A DNA stretch of 11,677 nt from Candidatus Zixiibacteriota bacterium (GTDB lineage Bacteria; Zixibacteria; MSB-5A5; GN15; PGXB01), in assembly GCA_003641425.1 (NCBI GenBank), contig QNAH01000044.1:1-11677 (forward strand), read 5' to 3'. The position numbers and the translations under genes were made by a program. This document shows positions 5,528 through 11,677 of the stretch, piece after piece. Below the pieces are notes generated by a model. That model ran no database searches, was not told the origin of the DNA, and saw nothing but the letters and a program-made list of their open reading frames with translations. Each line of letters opens with the position of its first letter. The first letter of the stretch is position 1.

Positions 5528-7908
5528 TGCAGGTTCCGTACAGCTGGATAAAAGAGTTGGCTGATATACCGTGGTCGGCCGAAGAGCTGGCCGAGCGGCT
5601 TACGTTAAGCGGCGCCGAGGCCGAGGTCGAAGAATTGTTCGAGGCCGGATTTGAAAATGTCTGTGTCGGTCATATAATCGAGCTGGAGCCGGTCGAAGGA
5701 TCGGATCATCTCAAGAAGGCTGTGGTTGACAGCGGGGACGAGCATCTCCAGGTGATCTGCGGCGCCCCTAATGCGGCCAAAGGTCAAAAGATTGTGCTGG
5801 CCAAGGTCGGGGCGACTCTTAAGGAAGGATTCAAGATAAAAAAGGCGAAACTCCGGGGAGTCGAATCATACGGGATGATTTGCTCTGAAATGGAACTGGG
5901 AATGAGCGAGGACCACAGCGGAATTATTGTTCTCGAAGATGACGCCGAAATCGGAAAGCCGGCGCTGGATTATTTCGGGCTGGATGATCCGGTGATAAAG
6001 CTGGACCTAACCCCGAACCGTCCCGATATGCTTTCGGCCATTGGAGTCGCGCGTGACAGCGCCTGTCTGGCCGGAACAAAACTCAAGAGGCCCGAATTCA
6101 AGCTCGAAGAATCAGCCGAAAAGGCTTCGGATTATATAAATATCTCAATTGATGATCCGGATGCCTGCCCGCGATACGCGGCGCGTATTATCAGGAATAT
6201 TAAGATCGGGCCCTCGCCCTGGTGGATCAAACGCAAGCTGTTATTATGCGGTATCAGACCAATATCGAATATTGTCGATATCACGAACCTGGTAATGATG
6301 GAGTACGGGCATCCGCTTCATGCATTCGATTATGACCTGTTTAAGAATAAAGAGATCCTGGTCCGCCGTGCGCATGAAGGAGAGAAATTTACAACCCTGG
6401 ACAGCAAGGAACATGAGCTTGATCCCCGGGTGTTGCTGATTACCGATGGCGAGAAAGGTGTCGCGGCGGCCGGAGTTATGGGGGGGCTTGACACAGAAGT
6501 GACGGAAAAGACCAGAAATATTTTGCTCGAGTCGGCTTATTTCGATTCGATCACAATTCGCAAGAGCCGACAAAAGCTGGGGATGACATCGGAATCATCG
6601 ATCCGATTTGAAAAGGGCGCCGATCCCAATGTGGTGCCGGCGGCCATAGATCGGGCCGCATATTTGATGCAAAAATATGCCGGGGGGGAGGTTCTCTCGG
6701 GTATAGTCGATTGTTATCCAAAAAGAATGGACCCTATCAGGATCACGCTTCGCCCGGAACGCGTCAATTCCTTCCTGGGTACTGAAATCTCAAAGGATAG
6801 AATAGTTAAGATATTAACGGACTTGGAATATGGGGTTGAAGATAAAGGAACACTTGAAGTGCTGGCGCCGACACATGCGCCCGATGTGACCCGTGAAGTG
6901 GACCTGATCGAGGAGATAATCAGGATTGAGGGTTATGATTCGATACCGTTTGTGGAGAGAAACTCGGGTCCTCTGGTGGCGGTGACGAGGAAGGATGATG
7001 AACTTCGTTCGGAGATCAGGCGGGTGATGACATCCCAAGGATTTGATGAAGCTTACAGCTCGGGACTGGCCGACACTGATTTATTGGCCAAAGTAATGGG
7101 AAACGGGCAACCGCAGTTGAAGATTTTAAATCCAATCGCCGAGGATTTGTCGGTCATGCAGAGCAGTGTGATTTATTCGCTGCTCAAGTCGGTTTCGCAT
7201 AATATTTCCCGCCGCAATGTCAATCTCTGCCTGTTTGAGCTTGGCAGGGGATTTTTGCCGGGTGATCCCCCACAGGAGAACGAGCAACTGGGTCTTATTA
7301 TTACCGGCGCATCGGATTCGGACTGGTTTACCAAGCCGAGGAATTTTAATTTCTACGATCTCAAAGGCGCAATCGATGTATTGGTGACGGGGTGCCGAAA
7401 TCCGGTGCCTGAATTCAAATATGCCGACCGGATACCTTATATGAACGGGATGTCATTTGACCTGAAATTCGAGGATCGACCGGCGGCGGGGCATGCCGGG
7501 ATGATAGACCCAGAAATCGCGAAAGCATTTGATATCAAGCAGCCGGTTTTTGCGGCCCTTTTGGATTTTGAGACAATGTTGAACATGAGAAATGATGATA
7601 TTCAGTTCAGGAATTTGCCTCGTTTCCCGGCCTCGCCAAAGGATATGGCGATTGTTGTTGACGATGATATTCAAGCGGGCGATATTATGAAGGAGATAAT
7701 CAAGGCGGGCGGCAAGTTGCTGGAGGAAGTAAAATTATTTGATCTTTATCGTGGAAAGCAGGTTCCGGAAGGCAAGAAATCGCTTGCCTTCGCGATGGTC
7801 TATCGATCCGACAAGGGAAGTTTGAAAAGCAAAGAAGTTATTAAATTACATAGTAATATAGCTGAGCATTTAAAGAAGTGCTTTAATGCGGAAATTAGAG
7901 AGAGTTGA
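5527..7908 (+). CDS. pheT: Phenylalanine--tRNA ligase beta subunit
   Basis: PheT is the large subunit of PheRS. It binds tRNA and hydrolyses mischarged Tyr-tRNA-Phe. The 793 residues match the 795 of E. coli. In order: N-terminal B1 region; an OB-fold tRNA-binding domain (about 40-150) with CGAPNAAKGQKIVLAKVGA; LDLTPNRPDMLS (159-170); the B3/B4 editing domain (about 210-400) with HPLHAFDYD (262-270) and the LLESA segment containing E335; the B5 DNA-binding-like domain (from about 405), containing APTHAPDVTREVDLIEEIIRI at 447-467; the inactive synthetase-like core; and the ferredoxin-fold anticodon-binding domain (about 694-793). The overlapping TAATG junction with pheS suggests coupled translation. 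The last 45 bases contain an imperfect inverted repeat (7866-7889). Confidence 0.97.
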   Translation: MQVPYSWIKELADIPWSAEELAERLTLSGAEAEVEELFEAGFENVCVGHIIELEPVEGSDHLKKAVVDSGDEHLQVICGAPNAAKGQKIVLAKVGATLKEGFKIKKAKLRGVESYGMICSEMELGMSEDHSGIIVLEDDAEIGKPALDYFGLDDPVIKLDLTPNRPDMLSAIGVARDSACLAGTKLKRPEFKLEESAEKASDYINISIDDPDACPRYAARIIRNIKIGPSPWWIKRKLLLCGIRPISNIVDITNLVMMEYGHPLHAFDYDLFKNKEILVRRAHEGEKFTTLDSKEHELDPRVLLITDGEKGVAAAGVMGGLDTEVTEKTRNILLESAYFDSITIRKSRQKLGMTSESSIRFEKGADPNVVPAAIDRAAYLMQKYAGGEVLSGIVDCYPKRMDPIRITLRPERVNSFLGTEISKDRIVKILTDLEYGVEDKGTLEVLAPTHAPDVTREVDLIEEIIRIEGYDSIPFVERNSGPLVAVTRKDDELRSEIRRVMTSQGFDEAYSSGLADTDLLAKVMGNGQPQLKILNPIAEDLSVMQSSVIYSLLKSVSHNISRRNVNLCLFELGRGFLPGDPPQENEQLGLIITGASDSDWFTKPRNFNFYDLKGAIDVLVTGCRNPVPEFKYADRIPYMNGMSFDLKFEDRPAAGHAGMIDPEIAKAFDIKQPVFAALLDFETMLNMRNDDIQFRNLPRFPASPKDMAIVVDDDIQAGDIMKEIIKAGGKLLEEVKLFDLYRGKQVPEGKKSLAFAMVYRSDKGSLKSKEVIKLHSNIAEHLKKCFNAEIRES

Positions 7909-7914
7909 GATTAT

Positions 7915-8148
7915 ATGGATACGCTGGAAAAACTGGAAGAAAAGATCACCAAAGCTGTCACCTTGATCGAAAGGCTTAATGCCGAAAAGAAAAGTCTAAT
8001 GGAAGAAAACGGTCGATTGAAGGAGAAGTTAACGAAAACGGAAGCGAGACTGTCCGAGATCGAGAAGAATGAGAGTGAAAGATCGGAAAAGATGAAGAGC
8101 AAGCTGGGTAATATTCTCGATAAGCTTGGCACACTTGAACAATTTTGA
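7915..8148 (+). CDS. Small coiled-coil protein, ZapB-like
   Basis: The 77-residue product is almost wholly a predicted coiled coil. Heptad-like Leu/Ile spacing runs from about residue 4 to 52, rich in Lys and Glu (LEKLEEKITKAVTLIERL, then LMEENGRLKEKL). A short C-terminal helix follows (NILDKLGTLEQF). Length and composition resemble ZapB, a cytosolic coiled-coil protein that bridges ZapA-FtsZ to the division site. The call rests mainly on the next gene being zapA; the sequence alone would fit any short coiled coil. It starts six bases after the pheT stop, with purine-rich GAGAGAG overlapping the pheT end. Co-transcription with pheT is therefore likely. Confidence 0.65.
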   Translation: MDTLEKLEEKITKAVTLIERLNAEKKSLMEENGRLKEKLTKTEARLSEIEKNESERSEKMKSKLGNILDKLGTLEQF

Positions 8149-8162
8149 TCTTTTTTATGTTC

Positions 8163-8191
8163 TTGACAAAGTAAATTGAGATATTTAAGTT
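8163..8191 (+). promoter_or_regulatory. Possible promoter upstream of zapA
   Basis: In the AT-rich 124-base gap before zapA there is a perfect TTGACA (8163-8168), with TAAGTT (8186-8191) 17 bases downstream. The -10 match is only three of six. A second candidate pair is TTGATA (8208-8213) and TATAAG (8229-8234), with a short 15-base spacer. Either could start a zapA-rny-ymdB-folD transcript that is separate from the translation cluster. AT-rich DNA yields such matches by chance, so this is tentative. Confidence 0.3.
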
Positions 8192-8272
8192 TTTATTAGA
8201 AGTCAACTTGATATAGATTATTTAATGATATAAGAAGAAGAGATCTGGTTAATCAGAGGATAATATTTTTAG

Positions 8273-8587
8273 ATGCCTGATATTTCTGGAAAAGAACAGG
8301 TTGTAAAAGTTGTAATATTTGGTGAGGAATATCCCATACGCGGTCATGCCGATCCGGAATATATTCTGCGGGTGGCCGAGTATGTTGACAAAAATATGCG
8401 AGAGATTGCTCTTCGCTCGAAGAATAGATCACCTCAAAAAATAGCCGTTCTTACTGCTCTTAATTTTGCGGGCGAACTGCTCGAATTAAAGGACAAGAAT
8501 AAGGGCGAGATGAGCGAAGCGGAAACGAAAGCCAAGAATCTTTTGGATTTATTGGATTCGACCTTACCGGATTCCGAGACCGACTAA
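8273..8587 (+). CDS. zapA: Cell division protein ZapA
   Basis: ZapA is a small cytosolic protein that bundles FtsZ protofilaments and stabilises the Z ring. The 104-residue product shows the family pattern. An N-terminal strand region VKVVIFGEEYPIRG (10-23) is followed by DPEYILRVAEYVDKNMREI (27-45), an alanine-rich helix IAVLTALNFAGELLELKDKN (56-75), and a charged C-terminal coiled coil. The length is normal for ZapA. The ATG is preceded by AGAGGA (8255-8260) at a longish 12-base spacing. The upstream neighbour is the ZapB-like coiled coil and the downstream one is rny. A poorly conserved acidic tail (LPDSETD) ends the protein. Confidence 0.9.
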   Translation: MPDISGKEQVVKVVIFGEEYPIRGHADPEYILRVAEYVDKNMREIALRSKNRSPQKIAVLTALNFAGELLELKDKNKGEMSEAETKAKNLLDLLDSTLPDSETD

Positions 8588-8678
8588 ATATTTATCCTTC
8601 TGAAAATCTATCATTCTTCCCAATATCATTATTCTTTACACATAGATAGCTCCTTACCAGGGGGAGCGAGGAGGACGA

Positions 8679-10244
8679 ATGAACAACATCGCACTGTATA
8701 TTCTTATTGCGGTGATTGCGGCATTAGTCGGTTTTGGTATCGCCTGGCTGCTTCTTCGCCGAATTGGCGACAAGAAGGTCAGTGGTGCCGAAGATACCGC
8801 CAGGAGGCTGATTGCCGAAGCCGAAAAAGAAGCGGAAATAAAGAAAAAGGAAGCTCTTTTAGAGGCCAAGGAAGAGTGGTATGGAGTAAAATCCAATTAT
8901 GAGCGGGAGCTTCAGAATAAAAGAAATGAGATTCAGAAGACCGAACGAAGGCTAAGTGATAAAGAAGCCTCGGTCGATCGCAAGCTTGATTCCCTGACCA
9001 AACGTGAAAAAGATTTTCAGAATCGGGAAAGGACTCTCAGCGGCCGTGAAAAGGGCATCGCGTTTCGCGAGCAGGAGCTCGAGAAACTTCTGCATTCTCA
9101 GAATGAAAAACTTGAGCGGATTGCCGGTATGACTCCCGAGGAAGCCAAGCAGGAGTTGAAGGAAAACCTTATTGGTGAGGCCAAGATCGAGGCGGCCGCG
9201 ATGGTCAAGGAGATTAAAGACAAGGCCGAGCGCGAAGCCGACAAGGAAGCCAAAGAAATCATAATCCAGGCGATTTATCGTTGTGCCGCTGATCATGCAG
9301 TCGAATCGACGGTTTCGGTGGTCAACCTTCCCAATGAAGAGATGAAGGGGCGCATTATCGGCCGTGAGGGGCGGAATATCCGTTCGTTTGAAACCGCGAC
9401 CGGGATCGATGTAATTGTCGATGACACTCCGGAGGCGGTCATTCTTTCCGGTTACGATCCGATCCGCCGGGAAATTGCGCGAATGTCGCTTGAAAAACTG
9501 ATTGCCGACGGCCGCATTCACCCGACCCGGATCGAGGAAGTGGTGTCGAAGACTGAAAAGGAGATGGAAATAATTGTTCGCGAGATAGGCGAACAGACCT
9601 GTTTCGACGTCGGTGTTCAGGGGCTTCATCTCGATATTATTAAATTACTGGGTAAGCTGAATTACCGCAGTTCGTATGGCCAGAATGTATTGCAACATTC
9701 CAAGGAAGTTGCAATTTTGGCCGGGCTGATGGCAGCGGAACTGGGGCTCGATCCCAATATCGCCAAGCGGGCGGCTCTTCTGCATGATATCGGCAAGGCG
9801 ATCGATAGAGAAACGGAAGGGACGCATACCGAGATCGGTGTCAACTTCCTGGCGCGTTACAACGAGGATCCGATTGTTCTCAACGCGGTGGCTTCGCATC
9901 ACGGCGATGTTCCGCAGGAGTCGCCCTATTCGGTACTGGTGCAGGCCTCTGATGCCATATCGGGTGCCAGACCGGGCGCCAGAAGAGAGCCGCTTGAAGC
10001 GTATATCAAGCGTCTGGAGAAACTGGAAGAGTTAGCTGATTCATTTAAGGGGGTGGCAAAAGCCTTTGCTATTCAGGCGGGCCGTGAAGTCCGGGTTATA
10101 GTCGAGTGTGAGACAATTGATGATCTGGCGGCTACGATTCTGGCCGGCGATCTGGCCAAGAAAATCGAGCAGGAGATGGAGTATCCCGGTCAGATCAAGG
10201 TAACTGTGATCAGGGAATCCCGGGCGACTGAATTTGCCAAATAG
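8679..10244 (+). CDS. rny: Ribonuclease Y, membrane-anchored endoribonuclease
   Basis: RNase Y starts mRNA decay by endonucleolytic cleavage at the inner face of the membrane. The 521 residues match the usual length of about 520. Domains run in order: one N-terminal membrane helix (about 5-27); a long charged coiled coil (about 35-200); a KH RNA-binding domain (about 210-272) with GRIIGREGRNIRSFE (225-239); and a metal-dependent HD phosphohydrolase domain with H340, H369-D370 (in ALLHDIGK) and SHHGD (406-410). A conserved C-terminal region ends in VTVIRES. A strong GAGGAGG (8668-8674) lies four bases before the ATG. ymdB begins seven bases after the TAG, the same pairing seen in Bacillus and many other bacteria. 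Confidence 0.97.
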   Translation: MNNIALYILIAVIAALVGFGIAWLLLRRIGDKKVSGAEDTARRLIAEAEKEAEIKKKEALLEAKEEWYGVKSNYERELQNKRNEIQKTERRLSDKEASVDRKLDSLTKREKDFQNRERTLSGREKGIAFREQELEKLLHSQNEKLERIAGMTPEEAKQELKENLIGEAKIEAAAMVKEIKDKAEREADKEAKEIIIQAIYRCAADHAVESTVSVVNLPNEEMKGRIIGREGRNIRSFETATGIDVIVDDTPEAVILSGYDPIRREIARMSLEKLIADGRIHPTRIEEVVSKTEKEMEIIVREIGEQTCFDVGVQGLHLDIIKLLGKLNYRSSYGQNVLQHSKEVAILAGLMAAELGLDPNIAKRAALLHDIGKAIDRETEGTHTEIGVNFLARYNEDPIVLNAVASHHGDVPQESPYSVLVQASDAISGARPGARREPLEAYIKRLEKLEELADSFKGVAKAFAIQAGREVRVIVECETIDDLAATILAGDLAKKIEQEMEYPGQIKVTVIRESRATEFAK

Positions 10245-10251
10245 ACGAGTT

Positions 10252-11070
10252 ATGAAATCGCAAATAAAAGTATTGTTCTTTGCCGATTTGGTCGGCAAGC
10301 CGGGGCGTTTTGTCGTTTCCCAGATGTGCAAGTCGCTGAAGGAAAAATACGAGGCGGATTATGTAATCGCCAATATCGAGAACGCGGCCGGCGGTTTCGG
10401 TATTACCCCGGAGATGTCACGGAAGATATTTTCCTATGGGGTTGATTGCCAGACATCGGGCAATCATATCTGGGACCGAATGGATATTTTAAAATATCTC
10501 GATGAGCAGCCGAAACTGCTTCGTCCGGCCAATTATCCGCCGGGTTGTCCCGGACACGGGCGTTATATTGCCGATGTCAACGGTGTCAAGATAGGAGTTC
10601 TCAACCTGATGGGGCGGACCTATATGAAGGATGTGGACTGTCCTTTTCGAGTGGCGGATAAGGAACTGGGCATAATCAGGGAGCAGACTGATATTGTGAT
10701 AATCGATTTTCATGCCGAGGTGACGTCGGAGAAACAGGCCATGGCCTATTATCTTGATGGGCGGGTCTCAGCGGTCATCGGGACGCACACGCATGTGCAG
10801 ACGGCTGATGAGACCGTTTCGGAGCGGGGAACGGCATATATTACCGATGTCGGTATGACCGGGCCGCATGATTCGATTCTGGGTATGGCCAAGGTGCCTT
10901 CGCTGGATCGTTTTTTAACCGCTATGCCCAAGCGGTTTACATGTGCCAAAGACGACATAAAAATCAGTGGTGTTTTATTGACGATAAGTGCGTCGGACGG
11001 TGCGGCCGAGGGGATCGAGCGGTTCAAGATCGATTACGGCAGTGTCGCGGAATCCGATTTAAATGAGTGA
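10252..11070 (+). CDS. ymdB: YmdB-family metallophosphoesterase (putative cyclic-nucleotide phosphodiesterase)
   Basis: The 272-residue product belongs to the TIGR00282/YmdB calcineurin-like phosphoesterases. B. subtilis YmdB hydrolyses 2',3'- and 3',5'-cyclic nucleotides and influences motility and biofilm choice. The expected metal ligands are visible: D12 (ADLVGKPGR), E43-N44 (NIENAAGG), N71-H72 (SGNHIWD), H154 (DFHAE), and H179/H181 (GTHTHVQT). The first ligand motif reads FADLVGKPGR where FIGDxVGKPGR is more usual. I chose the ATG at 10252. An in-frame TTG at 10234 would add six residues and overlap rny, but the family normally starts just before the first strand. Spacing to rny is 7 bases, and folD follows with almost no gap, so the three are probably co-transcribed. 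The protein is cytosolic, with no signal peptide. Confidence 0.93.
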   Translation: MKSQIKVLFFADLVGKPGRFVVSQMCKSLKEKYEADYVIANIENAAGGFGITPEMSRKIFSYGVDCQTSGNHIWDRMDILKYLDEQPKLLRPANYPPGCPGHGRYIADVNGVKIGVLNLMGRTYMKDVDCPFRVADKELGIIREQTDIVIIDFHAEVTSEKQAMAYYLDGRVSAVIGTHTHVQTADETVSERGTAYITDVGMTGPHDSILGMAKVPSLDRFLTAMPKRFTCAKDDIKISGVLLTISASDGAAEGIERFKIDYGSVAESDLNE

Positions 11071-11077
11071 GGGTGCC

Positions 11078-11677
11078 GTGGAGGCAATAATCATCGACGG
11101 GAAAAAAGTGGCCAAAGAGATCAAGGGGGAGTTGAAGCTTCGGGTCGAAAAGCTCAAAGAGTCCGGGGTGACGCCCGGTCTGGCGGCGGTCCTTGTCGGT
11201 GATGATCCAGCCTCGCAGAGTTATGTCAGGGGTAAGGCCAAGGCCTGCGATAAAATTGGAATTTATTCCGAGGTCATACGCCGCCCGGCAGATATCAGTC
11301 AGGATGAATTGGTCGAAATTGTATCCGGATTGAATGCACGGGAGGATATCGATGGTATCCTGGTGCAATTACCGCTGCCGGACCATATTGATGAAATGAC
11401 GATCACATTGCTGATTGATCCGGCCAAAGATGTCGATGGTTTTCATCCGCATAGCGTAGGTATGATGCTTCTGGGTCATCCGACTTTTCTTTCATGCACG
11501 CCATACGGAATAGTAGAACTGTTGCGCCGATACGATATCGATCCTTCGGGACGGGAGGTAGTCGTGGTCGGCCGTTCGAATATAGTCGGTAAGCCGGTCG
11601 GGGCGATGCTTCTTCAGAAGGCAGAGATGGCCAACGCTACGGTAACGTTTTGTCATTCGCGAACGACTAATCTGAAA
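11078..11677 (+). CDS. folD: Bifunctional methylenetetrahydrofolate dehydrogenase/cyclohydrolase FolD (3' end cut off)
   Basis: FolD interconverts 5,10-methylene-, methenyl- and 10-formyl-tetrahydrofolate in the cytosol, using NADP or NAD. The window holds the first 200 codons, and the frame is still open at the edge; the family is usually about 285 residues. Visible motifs are IIIDGKKVAKEI (4-15), SYVRGK with catalytic-type Y49 and K53, DGILVQLPLP (92-101) with Q97, the folate-site DVDGFHP (118-124), and the Rossmann loop VVVGRSNIVGKPVGAMLL (162-179). I chose GTG 11078, which has a GAGGG-type site a few bases upstream and gives the normal spacing before IIDGK. ATG 11063 is in frame, overlaps the ymdB stop by 8 bases and would add five residues, but it has no visible ribosome site. 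HSVG replaces the common ENVG after DVDGFHP, a minor change. Confidence 0.95.
   Translation, partial: MEAIIIDGKKVAKEIKGELKLRVEKLKESGVTPGLAAVLVGDDPASQSYVRGKAKACDKIGIYSEVIRRPADISQDELVEIVSGLNAREDIDGILVQLPLPDHIDEMTITLLIDPAKDVDGFHPHSVGMMLLGHPTFLSCTPYGIVELLRRYDIDPSGREVVVVGRSNIVGKPVGAMLLQKAEMANATVTFCHSRTTNLK

Noticed and set aside
8130..8160. Terminator after the ZapB-like gene (run of six T at 8151-8156)
   Set aside because: No GC-rich stem directly precedes the T-run; only a weak GAACA/TGTTC repeat spans it.
8588..8678. Possible 6S RNA next to zapA, as in gammaproteobacteria
   Set aside because: The gap is only 91 bases, about half a 6S RNA, and shows no long imperfect hairpin with a central bubble.
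8952..9629. 225-residue minus-strand open frame opposite rny
   Set aside because: It lies wholly within the conserved coiled-coil and KH coding sequence of rny and shows no recognisable domain or ribosome site. It is a shadow of the codon usage.
1..11677. Mobile element, CRISPR array, toxin-antitoxin or defence system
   Set aside because: I saw no transposase or integrase motifs, no regularly spaced direct repeats, no terminal inverted repeats and no unassigned multi-gene cluster. Nearly all the sequence is explained by housekeeping genes.

Overview
This is a contiguous piece of bacterial chromosome that carries mostly housekeeping genes for translation, cell division and RNA turnover. Apart from one minus-strand gene at the left end, every gene reads on the plus strand. 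The most characteristic clue to the organism is the secreted protein at 128-1036, whose C-terminus carries paired dockerin-type calcium repeats in the 'NILDxxYLINYLYKGGP' style. Such proteins are common in uncultured FCB-group lineages such as Zixibacteria and their relatives. RNase Y, a 4-Cys PheS and moderate GC content fit that placement but do not prove it, so the taxonomic call is an inference.

Layout. (1) 2-85 is the C-terminal tail of an unidentified plus-strand gene. It converges on the minus-strand dockerin/FnIII-like secreted protein (128-1036). (2) 1037-1275 is intergenic. It holds a good sigma70-type promoter (1201-1229) leading to tRNA-Val(GAC) at 1276-1352, and a possible minus-strand promoter for the dockerin gene. 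(3) A translation cluster follows in the order thrS, infC, rpmI, rplT, pheS, pheT, with very tight spacing: same-frame succession thrS/infC, a 62-nt infC/rpmI overlap, 14 nt between rplT and pheS, and a 1-nt pheS/pheT overlap. (4) Six bases after pheT comes a small ZapB-like coiled-coil gene, then an AT-rich gap with possible promoter elements, then zapA. (5) rny (RNase Y), ymdB (metallophosphoesterase) and folD (cut by the window end) form a second tightly packed run.

How the genes work together. The first run supplies two aminoacyl-tRNA synthetases, initiation factor 3 and two 50S proteins, in an order known from many bacteria. The second joins a likely Z-ring accessory pair (ZapB-like and ZapA) to the membrane endoribonuclease RNase Y, its frequent neighbour YmdB, and one-carbon metabolism (FolD).

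The points most worth a second look concern gene expression rather than a new system. infC appears to start at an AUA codon (3367) behind a perfect GGAGG. The end of infC is overprinted on the start of rpmI for 62 nt. Two mutually exclusive hairpins span the rplT stop and the pheS start. A nested hairpin precedes a thrS that has no visible Shine-Dalgarno. I found no mobile element, CRISPR array, defence system, prophage or convincing novel multi-gene system here.
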